Assembly (NCBI GenBank): GCA_963922335.1
Contig: CAWUIB010000007.1
Span: 143,672-207,671 of the forward strand
Length of the DNA: 64,000 nucleotides
Source of the DNA: CALBPI01 sp963922335
Lineage (GTDB): Bacteria > Pseudomonadota > Gammaproteobacteria > Steroidobacterales > Woeseiaceae
Direction: 5' to 3'
The notes below the pieces were generated by a model. It searched no databases, was not told the origin of the DNA, and was given only the letters and a program-made list of their open reading frames with translations. This document shows positions 16,099-24,394 of this stretch, piece by piece. A program made the position numbers and the translations under genes. Each line of letters starts with the position of its first letter. Position 1 is the first letter of the stretch.

Positions 16099-16172
16099 TC
16101 GCCCTTGGCATAGTGGTTGTGCACCGGACTCTTAATCCGGTGACGAGAGTTCGATTCTCTCAGGGCGGACCA
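16099..16172 (+). tRNA. tRNA-Lys (CTT)
   Basis: The acceptor TCGCCCT/AGGGCGG pairs fully, with a U-G at 1-72. The anticodon stem CCGGA/TCCGG carries loop CTCTTAA (anticodon CTT). The T arm GAGAG-TTCGATT-CTCTC is perfect, with A73 and encoded CCA. It starts 51 bases after the slipin stop. Confidence 0.85.
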
Positions 16173-16174
16173 AT

Positions 16175-16250
16175 GGTGAATCTAGCTTAATGGCAAAGCC
16201 CCAGGCCGTGACCCTGGTAGATATCGGTTCGACCCCGTTGATTCACCCCA
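16175..16250 (+). tRNA. tRNA-His (GTG)
   Basis: The acceptor GTGAATC/GATTCAC is perfect. The extra G(-1) at 16175 and C73 are the histidine identity pair. The anticodon loop CCGTGAC gives GTG. CCA is encoded. The T stem has one T/T mismatch. It starts two bases after tRNA-Lys. Confidence 0.9.
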
Positions 16251-16256
16251 AACATC

Positions 16257-16336
16257 AGCCGTCTGAAGGGAGTTTGGCATACCTACCTGCCTCAGAAGCA
16301 GGTGTTTTCCCGGTTCGACCCCGGGGGCGGCTACCA
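16257..16336 (+). tRNA. tRNA with leucine anticodon CAG but a short variable loop
   Basis: The acceptor AGCCGTC/GGCGGCT pairs with one U-G, with A73 and CCA. The anticodon stem CCTGC/GCAGG carries loop CTCAGAA (anticodon CAG). The variable loop TGTTTT has six bases. It shares the TGA linker, AGG/CCT D stem and GGCATA D loop with the three leucine-type copies at 14115-14354, so these four form one family. Confidence 0.82.
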
Positions 16337-16395
16337 ATTTGACTGTCCATTCACACGGAATGAGACTAAGCACGTCAATCCTCTAGAGAACAGTC

Positions 16396-17361
16396 TTGCC
16401 GAAGCTCCTACGCAACTTCTTGCCAGTGTTGCTGACCGCATTAGTGGTTCTTGTGTCCGTGTATCTCATTCGTAAAGCAGACCAACAACAAGACGTCAGC
16501 TCTACGGTCGAACTGGGACAATTACAGTCAACGGAGACGAGGGAATCTTCTGAAGGAACCAAAGTTTCAACAACGCAAACACCAGCGCAAGACGGTGATC
16601 GCCCCCCTTCACCGAGTCGTCCGTGTTTCTCTGTCGCTGACTTTGATGCCGCGTTCGATGTCCGAGCTGAAGAAGAGCGTCTAAGGTTTCTCTTCCCCAG
16701 CGGGGATGTTTTCAATGACTATCGCGGAATCGAGATGGCTGCAATGCGGTCTCTTGCCGCTCAGAATGACAAAACTGCGATGCTACTGCTCGCGGTTCAG
16801 ACAGAGTTACAAGCTCTAGGTGTCGACCCGGTGCTCGCGATTGAACGGTTCAGTCGTCCAGAATCGCCGATCGGTCTTGCGGACATCATCAAGCACGCTT
16901 CTCCACCAGCTGAGAGTCGCGAACAACTCGAGAGAGCTAGAGATCTCTATTATGCGGCGGCACTCGCCGGCAATCTCGCGGCAATGACTCATCTTGGCTA
17001 CGTCCAAGTTGCATTGGGCGAGACCCCGGTAACACTCGGATGGATCCAAAAGGATGAGTTCGAGGCACTTCCACGAGAGGCTCAATATCCCGTCGAAGTC
17101 ATCAACGCGTACACGCTTTCAATGAGAGAGATCTCTCCGAGCGCGGACAGTGGCGCTGCAAGCGTTCTGTTTGAGCTTGCCGCACCTGCCCTAAGGAATA
17201 AGGCTTATCCCGCGGTAATCGCGAAGCAATTCAAAAGGGATAGAGCGCGTGCAAGCTTGCCCCCGGTGGAGATTTCGAGCTCCAATTTCTCTACTGACGA
17301 AATCCGAGAATTTTGGCAGAACATGTGTCCCGCCGACCGGCAGCTAATCGAAACCCGTTAG
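16396..17361 (+). CDS. Membrane-anchored protein of unknown function
   Basis: A 321-aa product starting at TTG 16396; an in-frame TAG at 16384 rules out a much earlier start. The N-terminus has one transmembrane helix (LLRNFLPVLLTALVVLVSVYLI), then a Ser/Thr/Gln-rich linker to about residue 70. The remaining part is helical, with a Sel1-like stretch (ARDLYYAAALAGNLAAMTHL). It would sit in the periplasm attached to the inner membrane. I do not recognise a family. It lies 59 bases after the last tRNA of the array and has no weighty functional link to it. Confidence 0.6.
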   Translation: MPKLLRNFLPVLLTALVVLVSVYLIRKADQQQDVSSTVELGQLQSTETRESSEGTKVSTTQTPAQDGDRPPSPSRPCFSVADFDAAFDVRAEEERLRFLFPSGDVFNDYRGIEMAAMRSLAAQNDKTAMLLLAVQTELQALGVDPVLAIERFSRPESPIGLADIIKHASPPAESREQLERARDLYYAAALAGNLAAMTHLGYVQVALGETPVTLGWIQKDEFEALPREAQYPVEVINAYTLSMREISPSADSGAASVLFELAAPALRNKAYPAVIAKQFKRDRARASLPPVEISSSNFSTDEIREFWQNMCPADRQLIETR

Positions 17362-17431
17362 CAAACACACGGCTTTCTCTCACCAATTCTTCGTCTGAAC
17401 AATCCGCATTGTTGCTGACCCGAGAAGAACA

Positions 17432-17992
17432 ATGATGGAACAAGTACTCAAACTGGATGTGGGCGGACGGCCGGTAGGCTGGATCACTCGCGAAGATGGT
17501 GCGCTGCTGTATTGCAGAGACCAGGTTGCGTGGGAAGCCGGCGATGCAGTCATGATTCTGCGTGGCGGCTTTTCCCGGGCAACCGGGGATCGCTCAATCC
17601 TGCGTATCAACAGCATCGTTGCAACGACGAGCGTAGATCGCTCTGTAGACCAATGGGCGGGGAAGCCTGCTCTTACTAACACTGCGCTATTCCGGCGCGA
17701 CGGATTTCTGTGTCTGTACTGCGGCAGCGAGTTCGGCAGGTCGCAACTGACGCGTGACCACGTCATGCCGGTGTCTCGCGGTGGTTTGGACACTTGGGAA
17801 AACGTAGTCACTGCGTGCCGTGCGTGCAATCAGCGCAAGGCGGACTCGCTGCTGGATGAGTGCGGCATGTCGCTACTGGCAACGCCTTATGTTCCGAATC
17901 GGGCAGAAGGCCTGATCCTGAGCAATAGAAAGATCCTCGGTGACCAGATGGCATTCCTGAGGACGCACGTTGGTCCGCAGAGTCGGATCTAA
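17432..17992 (+). CDS. HNH endonuclease domain protein
   Basis: A 186-aa protein. The N-terminal 70 residues (VLKLDVGGRPVGWITREDGALLY) are typical of a widespread bacterial HNH family. The nuclease core at about 92-140 has two CxxC zinc sites (CLYCG and CRACN) flanking RDHVMPVSRGGLDTWENVV, in which H and N supply the HNH catalytic residues. This family often occurs alone; its role is not settled, and DNA cleavage in repair or defence is possible. The start could be either of two adjacent methionines at 17432 and 17435. Confidence 0.85.
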   Translation: MMEQVLKLDVGGRPVGWITREDGALLYCRDQVAWEAGDAVMILRGGFSRATGDRSILRINSIVATTSVDRSVDQWAGKPALTNTALFRRDGFLCLYCGSEFGRSQLTRDHVMPVSRGGLDTWENVVTACRACNQRKADSLLDECGMSLLATPYVPNRAEGLILSNRKILGDQMAFLRTHVGPQSRI

Positions 17993-18006
17993 ATTGCCGG
18001 GGTCGG

Positions 18007-18261
18007 CTAGCCGAAAGCCGCTTGAACGTGTTTGGCTTCCAATGCTTCGAGGTAATCGAGATAGGCCTGGTCACCAAGCATCCGGATCGCGCTGTCCTGC
18101 CAGTTTGCATCCAGCCAAATCGCAAGCTCGGTTGCTTCATTGCGCCGGTTATCTCGGATCATCGCTAGTCGCTCAGCGACTTGGTTGGGTGGTAGCCAAC
18201 GGAACTGTCGATGACGATTGACGCGCGCTTCCTCGCGAAAAAACTCCGGTTCAATAATCAT
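18007..18261 (-). CDS. Small protein of unknown function
   Basis: An 84-aa helical, charged protein (MIIEPEFFREEARVNRH at the start; WLDANWQDSAIRMLGDQAYLDYLEALEAK later). GGGAGAG lies about 7 bases before the ATG, which supports a real gene. I do not recognise a family. It is convergent with the HNH gene, with 14 bases between. The 204 bases upstream (18262-18465) hold no other gene that I can see. Confidence 0.6.
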   Translation of the reverse strand: MIIEPEFFREEARVNRHRQFRWLPPNQVAERLAMIRDNRRNEATELAIWLDANWQDSAIRMLGDQAYLDYLEALEAKHVQAAFG

Positions 18262-18465
18262 GTGAAGCTCTCCCTTTCATGATTATTTCGTAAGTTAGGA
18301 ATCGCCTTTTGAGGTCACAAGTTACGGTTTTATTGCAGATTTCCAGAAGCCAAGATTCAGACGGTTACGTTCAGGTCATCAGAAGATACCTGAGCAGGCA
18401 ACCGGCCCAGCGACGTTAATTTGCGCAAGCGAAACTGTTGCTTCAGCAGCTAGCAGCGTCATTCA

Positions 18466-19497
18466 TCAGACAACCCACGCACGCTGATCCGCCATACCCA
18501 TAGACGCGACAACTGGCGCCGTGCGTTGCAGATCCTGGAAATCCGCTTTGCTCGTCATGCCACGCCACTGGCAGCGAATGAGCGACTGCGCGACGGCACC
18601 GCCGAGAGTTGCACCCGGTCCGGTGATGATGAACAGATCCGGTGCAAACTCTTTTGCGGCCGCCTGCACGGCGGCGGTGAAATCGTACGGTTCCGTGACC
18701 TGATACCCCAGTGTGTAATCGAGCAGTGCGTCGGCATCCGTCGCGTTCGGCCACCACGTGTGACCACGACCGTCTACCATTGGCTTTGTTGGCTGGCCAA
18801 AATCGACGTCACGCAAGGCGCGTTGCCCTGCCTCAGCAACCGGCGCTTGAAGTGATGTATGAAACGCTGCGTGGTTTGGTAAACGCATGGGGAAGCGATC
18901 TTGAAGCTGTGGCTGAGTTTCTTCGAATCGCTTGAGACCTGCTTCATTACCTGCGAGGACCAACATCCCGCCCAACTCAATAGACAGTCCGAGAACGCAA
19001 TCGGGTGCTTCGTTGATAGCAGCAACGTCTGTCAGCAACGATTGCCGCTTGACCGGATCATCTTCCCACTCGCTGTTCACGAACGGGTAAATAAGCTGAC
19101 CACCAATCAAGTGCTCCTGCATCAACGTGCCCATCGTATTCACGACACGGAATCCATCCGTGGCAGACAATGCACCGGCGACAGCGAGCGCAATGTACCA
19201 GCCCATCGAATTACCTGTGACAGCGACGACTTCAATGTCGTCAGCTAACGCCTGTGCGTCACACAAAGATGAGGCATAGATCAGGGGCGAGGAAATGTCC
19301 CCGCGCGAGTATCGTCCGAGTGAGAAACGGTCGGCTGCATCAAGCTCGATGACAGACGCTTGATTGTTTTCTGCTCTAATCGCGTCGAACTCGCTGAACA
19401 ACGGCATGCTGGATGCATGATGTCGCTTCAGGTAGCCGAGCTCCTCCTTGCCGTAGGTGCCGCGACCTGGGCAAACAACTACAGCAGTGCGTGGCAT
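18466..19497 (-). CDS. FabD-like acyltransferase domain protein
   Basis: A 343-aa protein with the fold pattern of malonyl-CoA:ACP transacylases. The nucleophile elbow is GNSMG (S97), where FabD has GHSxG, so the histidine after glycine is replaced by asparagine. A later H (LPNHAAFHTSL) and FIITGPGATLGG resemble the family's C-terminal part. Its ATG overlaps the stop of the E1 dehydrogenase by one base (TAATG), so the two are co-translated. The acyl group and acceptor are unknown. A pairing of acyltransferase and 2-oxoacid dehydrogenase without a lipoyl E2 suggests direct transfer or use of an E2 encoded elsewhere (inference). Confidence 0.75.
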   Translation of the reverse strand: MPRTAVVVCPGRGTYGKEELGYLKRHHASSMPLFSEFDAIRAENNQASVIELDAADRFSLGRYSRGDISSPLIYASSLCDAQALADDIEVVAVTGNSMGWYIALAVAGALSATDGFRVVNTMGTLMQEHLIGGQLIYPFVNSEWEDDPVKRQSLLTDVAAINEAPDCVLGLSIELGGMLVLAGNEAGLKRFEETQPQLQDRFPMRLPNHAAFHTSLQAPVAEAGQRALRDVDFGQPTKPMVDGRGHTWWPNATDADALLDYTLGYQVTEPYDFTAAVQAAAKEFAPDLFIITGPGATLGGAVAQSLIRCQWRGMTSKADFQDLQRTAPVVASMGMADQRAWVV

Positions 19498-21758
19498 TAC
19501 GAAGCGGCAGCCGTTCGCTTCGGCGTCTGTAGAGCGACCGCGCTCGCAATAATCTCGTCAACCGACGGTAACGTCACCGCATATGCCGGCCCGGTTGCGA
19601 TGAAGCTATCGTCGGCCGTGACACGTGCCAACGAGCTACGACCTTGTTCGGCAAAGAACGCCATCAACGCTTCGGATTGACTGCCGGTGCGGCGACACTC
19701 ATCGACGATCAGAACATGTTGGCAGTGTTCGGTTGCCTCGAGCAGAGCGGTTTCCGGCATCGGCGCAATCCAGCGCATATCAACCACACGAACCTGGATA
19801 CCCTGCTCTGCCAGTTGCGCCTGCGCTTGGCGTGATAAGTGTACGCCGTTGCCATAGGTGACGATCGCGACATCCTGACCGTCACCGTGGACGCCAACTT
19901 CACCGAGTGACAAGCGCATTGCAAGTTGAGGATAGACACCTAACCAGCCGCCATCGCCGTCGGCATTCAAGTCCCGCATACCGTACAAAGCGATCGGTTC
20001 GATAAACACCACGACACGCTGCTCCTCTCGCGCCAAGCGAACGCACTCACGAAGCATCTGGGCCGCATCGGGGCCGCTGGATGGGCAGGCGATCACAAGG
20101 CCGGGGATATCGCGGAGCACCGCCAAAGAGTTGTCATTGTGAAAGTGCCCACCAAAGCCACGCTGATACCCAAGTCCGGCAATGCGAATCACCATGGGAT
20201 TTGTGAACTGACCATTGGAGAAAAACGATAGCGTCGCCGCTTCGCCTCGCACCTGATCCTCGGCGTTATGCAGGTACGCAAGAAATTGAATTTCCGGCAT
20301 CGGGATAAAACCGTTTTGGCCGAGCCCGATCGCAAGTCCCAATATCGACTGCTCATCCAGCAGCGTATCGATCACTCGACCGGAGCCAAAGCGCTGATAG
20401 AGCTTCTGGGTGACGCCATACACGCCGCCTTTACGACCGATGTCCTCCCCCATCAGCACAATCTCCGGGTACTCGAGCATCAAATCGCTCAGCGCGAGAT
20501 TGATCAATTTCGACATCGGCTGTGGCGTGGTGAGTGCACGCCAATCGCTGGTCAGCATTTGCTCGCGATCAACGGTGCTCGGTGTCCTTGGTGTTATGCA
20601 ATTGCGTTTCGGTGGAATCAGGCTGGCCTTTACTGCGCGTGCCGATGAGAGCCTCGGCCGTGCCACCGCTTCAGAACGCAGTCGTTCGAGTCTTCGCTCT
20701 GTCTCGTCGTAAATGGCTAATGCATCCGACGGATCAAGGGCACCCGCATCACGTAGCAGTCTCACTGTGTGCAAAAGCGGATCGTTCGCTTCGTCCGCCT
20801 CGACCTGCGGACGCGGCAGGTACGACGTCACAACATCCGCACCGGCGTGGCCGTACAAACGAATCACACGGAGATGCAACACAGCCGCTTTACGGTGCTC
20901 GCGAACATATCGAGCAACTTCACGGGCTGTTGCTACGGTCTCGTAGATATCGAGTCCATTCGCTGAGAAGTATTCAAGGCCGGGTCGATCTTCAAGCGAC
21001 GACGCAACCCAGCCTCTCGGTGTAGTCGTAGAAATCCCGATCCCGTTGTCCTCGCACACAAGCATCAATGGCAAAGGCGAAGTCTGGATGGATGCCCAAC
21101 CAATGGTGTTGATCGCACCCTGGGCCGTTGAGTGATTGAGTGACGCATCCCCGAAGGTACAAACCGCGATATCGTCGGGTACGCAAAGGGCATGCTCGGG
21201 GCGGTAGCGGCGCGTCGCGCCGATGGCGAACGCCGCACCGACTGCCTTCGGTAAATGGCTCGCAATCGTTGAAGTCTGTGGCGGTATTCGCAGCTTGCGT
21301 GAGCCCAAGACTTTGTGACGTCCACCGCTGATGGGATCAGCGGCGGAACATGCGAATGAGAGCAACATGTCCCACGCCATGTGTTGCCCGGGAACCTGAT
21401 CACCGCGTGCGATCTGAAATGCTGCATCACGATAGTGCAAGAAGGCGATGTCACTGGGTCGCAGCGCATGAGCGACCCCAGCCATGCCCTCGTGGCCGGA
21501 CGATCCAATCGTATAAAAACCCTCACCAGCCTGCTGCATAGAGCGACTGATGCGGTCGAGCTGCCGACTTAAAACCTGAGCGCGGAACAGCGTCACCGCT
21601 TCGGTGTGGGTCAATGCATTGGTCGGTGCATTGCCTTCTGGAAAATCTTCGCTCGCCACACGCCTGCGAAAATTCTGATGGACGATTTCAACGCGGTCCA
21701 TGGAGTCTCTTATCCGACGCCGCAGCCCCCCTGCAGCGCAGTCGATATCAGACGCCAT
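19497..21758 (-). CDS. 2-Oxoacid dehydrogenase E1, alpha and beta subunits fused
   Basis: A 753-aa protein. Residues about 45-370 are an E1-alpha-type thiamine diphosphate domain: IGSSGHEG, HYRDAAF, and GDASLN at 203-208 in place of the usual GDGxxN. Residues about 415-753 are E1-beta-like (LALSDLMLEYPEIVLMGEDI, then EIQFLAYLHNAEDQ). Such fusions occur among branched-chain oxoacid dehydrogenases and act by decarboxylating a 2-oxoacid and passing the acyl group to a lipoyl E2. No E2 or E3 gene is nearby. The start may be 21758 or the internal Met at 21701 (MDRVEIVHQNF); neither has a convincing ribosome-binding site. It forms an operon with the acyltransferase. Confidence 0.85.
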   Translation of the reverse strand: MASDIDCAAGGLRRRIRDSMDRVEIVHQNFRRRVASEDFPEGNAPTNALTHTEAVTLFRAQVLSRQLDRISRSMQQAGEGFYTIGSSGHEGMAGVAHALRPSDIAFLHYRDAAFQIARGDQVPGQHMAWDMLLSFACSAADPISGGRHKVLGSRKLRIPPQTSTIASHLPKAVGAAFAIGATRRYRPEHALCVPDDIAVCTFGDASLNHSTAQGAINTIGWASIQTSPLPLMLVCEDNGIGISTTTPRGWVASSLEDRPGLEYFSANGLDIYETVATAREVARYVREHRKAAVLHLRVIRLYGHAGADVVTSYLPRPQVEADEANDPLLHTVRLLRDAGALDPSDALAIYDETERRLERLRSEAVARPRLSSARAVKASLIPPKRNCITPRTPSTVDREQMLTSDWRALTTPQPMSKLINLALSDLMLEYPEIVLMGEDIGRKGGVYGVTQKLYQRFGSGRVIDTLLDEQSILGLAIGLGQNGFIPMPEIQFLAYLHNAEDQVRGEAATLSFFSNGQFTNPMVIRIAGLGYQRGFGGHFHNDNSLAVLRDIPGLVIACPSSGPDAAQMLRECVRLAREEQRVVVFIEPIALYGMRDLNADGDGGWLGVYPQLAMRLSLGEVGVHGDGQDVAIVTYGNGVHLSRQAQAQLAEQGIQVRVVDMRWIAPMPETALLEATEHCQHVLIVDECRRTGSQSEALMAFFAEQGRSSLARVTADDSFIATGPAYAVTLPSVDEIIASAVALQTPKRTAAAS

Positions 21759-21788
21759 TTAAGCGCTGCGGTCAATGATTATCGGCCC

Positions 21789-21824
21789 AAAAAAAGCCGC
21801 GCAACCCATTCGGATCGCACGGCT
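21789..21824 (-). terminator. Rho-independent terminator after the haloperoxidase gene
   Basis: On the minus strand GCCGTGCGATCC pairs over 12 positions (some G-U) with GGGTTGCGCGGC and is followed by seven T. It separates the haloperoxidase from the E1 operon. Confidence 0.8.
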
Positions 21825-21842
21825 CAGAGACGTCGAGTTCAG

Positions 21843-23672
21843 TTACGCCCGACCGATTCGGACTGCATCACCATCAAAGGTGTTGAGTGACAGGACAAAA
21901 TCGTCCTTCGTATAGCCCAATGCCTGCTCTTCCAGAATACCGATGGCGATCTCCTCGCCCATACGCACGCTATCGAAGTAGTCCGAGTAATAGTGCACGC
22001 CGGCCATGTTGCGCCCAATCGAGATGTTCGCTGCGAGCTTATTCAACTCACCCTCGAGCGTCAGCGGACAATCGAGTTCGGCAAACTTCAGCTTCTTGCC
22101 AGAATCAACCGCATGATAGGCGCCGTACTTCACCTTATATCCGCATTTCTCAAACTGCGCGATTTGGTCTTTGCTGTAGAACCCAGCCTTGATGTCGCCC
22201 TTCTTGGTCAACTGCGCAAAGATCGCGGAGGTATCAAAGAAGGCCTTCAGAATCGTCACACAGGCACCGGCAACGGTAGCGTGTCCTGCACCGTACGTTG
22301 GGTGCATCGGTGAGCCTTCCTCGAACGCCATCGGCAACAATGCCGTGCTTTCACCCGCCGCATTCTGATTGTTGGTGCGTATCGCGTCGATCGTCTCTTT
22401 TAGTGCATCCGCCATCTTGGTGAACGCACCGCAGGTGACGCGGTTCTCATCGTCGATTTCTTTTGCTTTCTCGAGTCGACCACCAAGGGCCTCCGGACGC
22501 AGGCGAAGGTGCACATTGAACTTCTGATAGCGCACCGCCTTAAGACCTCGTGTCGCCACCTCGGTCACGAGGCTCAGAATGTGCGGTCCGCCGTACAGCG
22601 CAAAACCACCCGCGTTGACCGGCACCGTTACGCGGTTGACTGCGTCAAACAGCTCGCCATCGCCTCCTTTAATTGAAACACTATCCTTGCCCGACAGAAG
22701 ATCAAACGCCGGATCGAAAGGCGTGCCGTTACCGAGCAGGATCAGACAACCGGTGAGGTAGGCTTGGTATAGCGCATCGATGTGCACATAGGTCGCCATG
22801 TCACGCGGCGTGTAGATAAAGCGCGTATGGCCGGGCGAGAAGTCCTGACCCGGACCGGTCGGTACACACGGATCCGATGAGCCTCGCACCTCGAAGCCGT
22901 TTTGGACTGCCAGCCAGTCGTCCCACTTCATCATGTAATCGTCACCATCCGCGGCGACCGGGACGCGCTGGTCAATTTGCTGGGCACCGTAGCCAACGAT
23001 CCCGTCTGACGGATCACCGACTGTACCCACCAGCATCAGTTGAGAGACATACGGGCCCGCTTCGACACCTGGCGAAGAACCTCGAAACGCGGTCTGTCGT
23101 GTGATCTGTCCGTTTTCGTTCGTGCGTGCACGTCCAGCCGAGCCATCCAGTGGATAGGGCAAGGCGTTCAAGCGCGCGATTGAGTCGTTCAACGCTGCGC
23201 TACCCGTGCCACCGCCGGTGTCCCAGTTGAAGAACGGTAAGTCGCGAAGCAATGCCAGCTCATAGACCTCAGCCATTTCATAGTTGAGTTCGTCGGAACA
23301 GAGCGCCGGTGCCGGCGCCATTGTGACAGCCTGTGCGTCTGGGCCTTGCAGGTCATGAACAACACCGGCAGTCGGTGCTTCCCACAAACGGCGGTTGAAG
23401 TCTTCACTCATCGGGACAGGCACGCGTGTGGTGAATGGCGCGATGTAGCCATTGTCGATCGCGCTGCGGAACTCTTTGAAGTGTGCAGCGTTCTCGACCA
23501 ACCCTGTGGTCGAGTTGTGTTCTAGCCCCTTGGTAAAGCTCATGGGGTAACAGGCCGATCCATAGCGGATTTCATCCGCATTCGCCTGATGTCCCGGGTG
23601 TTCTCTGTGACGAGCTTTCTCTGCGGCTTCAATACGAAACGCAAGTGTCTGCTGTGCGCGATCCTTGGCCAT
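21843..23672 (-). CDS. Vanadium-dependent haloperoxidase
   Basis: A 609-aa protein, close to the length of algal vanadium bromoperoxidases. The vanadate-binding set is visible: K384 and R392 in YQKFNVHLRLRPEALGG, the G-A-G-H with H464 in HPTYGAGHATVAG, and R554 and H560 in GRNMAGVHYYSDYF. It would oxidise bromide or iodide with hydrogen peroxide to halogenate organic compounds. The C-terminal core belongs to the PAP2/haloperoxidase fold. No signal peptide is seen, so it is cytoplasmic or exported by another route. GGAGG lies about 9 bases before the ATG. It lies downstream of two small envelope-protein genes on the same strand and has its own terminator. Confidence 0.92.
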   Translation of the reverse strand: MAKDRAQQTLAFRIEAAEKARHREHPGHQANADEIRYGSACYPMSFTKGLEHNSTTGLVENAAHFKEFRSAIDNGYIAPFTTRVPVPMSEDFNRRLWEAPTAGVVHDLQGPDAQAVTMAPAPALCSDELNYEMAEVYELALLRDLPFFNWDTGGGTGSAALNDSIARLNALPYPLDGSAGRARTNENGQITRQTAFRGSSPGVEAGPYVSQLMLVGTVGDPSDGIVGYGAQQIDQRVPVAADGDDYMMKWDDWLAVQNGFEVRGSSDPCVPTGPGQDFSPGHTRFIYTPRDMATYVHIDALYQAYLTGCLILLGNGTPFDPAFDLLSGKDSVSIKGGDGELFDAVNRVTVPVNAGGFALYGGPHILSLVTEVATRGLKAVRYQKFNVHLRLRPEALGGRLEKAKEIDDENRVTCGAFTKMADALKETIDAIRTNNQNAAGESTALLPMAFEEGSPMHPTYGAGHATVAGACVTILKAFFDTSAIFAQLTKKGDIKAGFYSKDQIAQFEKCGYKVKYGAYHAVDSGKKLKFAELDCPLTLEGELNKLAANISIGRNMAGVHYYSDYFDSVRMGEEIAIGILEEQALGYTKDDFVLSLNTFDGDAVRIGRA

Positions 23673-23736
23673 GCTGCGTGCCTCCGTGCTGTGGTGTGTC
23701 TTTCGGTAGTGCCACCACGGCCGCAGTTATCTCAGA

Positions 23737-24381
23737 TCACAGACGGGTTGTTTGTGCCTCGCAAGCAGACCACATATCTCGCGCTTGCAATGCTGCGCAT
23801 AGTGCAGGGCAGACCGGACGGTGCGGCGTGGTCGTCGCGGTGTCGTTGTCGCGCGTACGCGCGATGGCCTCAGCGAGATCCCCCGCCAGGTAACCCGCAT
23901 CGCAGTGGTTGCTCTCGCGAGTCTGACTCCTGTCGTGTATCAATCCAAAAGAGTGATTCTGTTCGTGCAAGAAGGTATTCAACAGTGCAAAAGCATCATA
24001 GTTGAATTTCCACAGGTTCAACTCGACGGTATTGGTTCTCGCCGTGTACAAGGCCGTTGTCGACGCCCAGGGCCATGGGCTGCGCCATGGCAAGAGGTTT
24101 TCGCGAGGTAGACCGCCATTGGTCGAGTATCGGTCGAGTACCCAATGCGTCGGTGTTGGAAAAGACGCGACCTCCTCGAGAACCTCGGACCTGATACGAC
24201 CCTCCCAAACAATCGCGCCTTTGGTTTCAAGCTCCAGCAGCACCTCCCGAAACAAAGGGTCCTCGATTGCCGCTGCCTGCATCGCCATCGCTTCATCGAT
24301 GTAACGCTCATGCTCGGGCGTGAAACTCGCGCAGGCGGATAGCGCAGCAACACCAAGCCACAAAAAGCGTCTGCATCGCAC
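23737..24381 (-). CDS. Lipoprotein with HExxH metalloprotease-like motif
   Basis: About 214 aa from GTG 24381. The frame is open much further upstream, but that part overlaps the preceding gene. From 24381 the product begins MRCRRFLWLGVAALSAC, a lipoprotein signal with the LSAC lipobox. HEQNHSFGLIHD near residue 155 has the HExxH zinc site with a further histidine. It may be an outer-membrane or periplasmic zinc peptidase; no family is certain. The start lies 13 bases after the stop of the membrane-protein gene at 24395, so the two are probably co-transcribed. Confidence 0.6.
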   Translation of the reverse strand: MRCRRFLWLGVAALSACASFTPEHERYIDEAMAMQAAAIEDPLFREVLLELETKGAIVWEGRIRSEVLEEVASFPTPTHWVLDRYSTNGGLPRENLLPWRSPWPWASTTALYTARTNTVELNLWKFNYDAFALLNTFLHEQNHSFGLIHDRSQTRESNHCDAGYLAGDLAEAIARTRDNDTATTTPHRPVCPALCAALQARDMWSACEAQTTRL

Positions 24382-24394
24382 GGAATCAACCAGA

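Noticed and set aside
12965..16336. tRNA array considered as the attachment site of an integrated element
   Set aside because: No integrase, flanking direct repeat or phage gene is visible in the window.
19497..21758. Two adjacent E1 genes joined by a sequencing error
   Set aside because: The reading frame is continuous and such alpha-beta fusions are known in this family.
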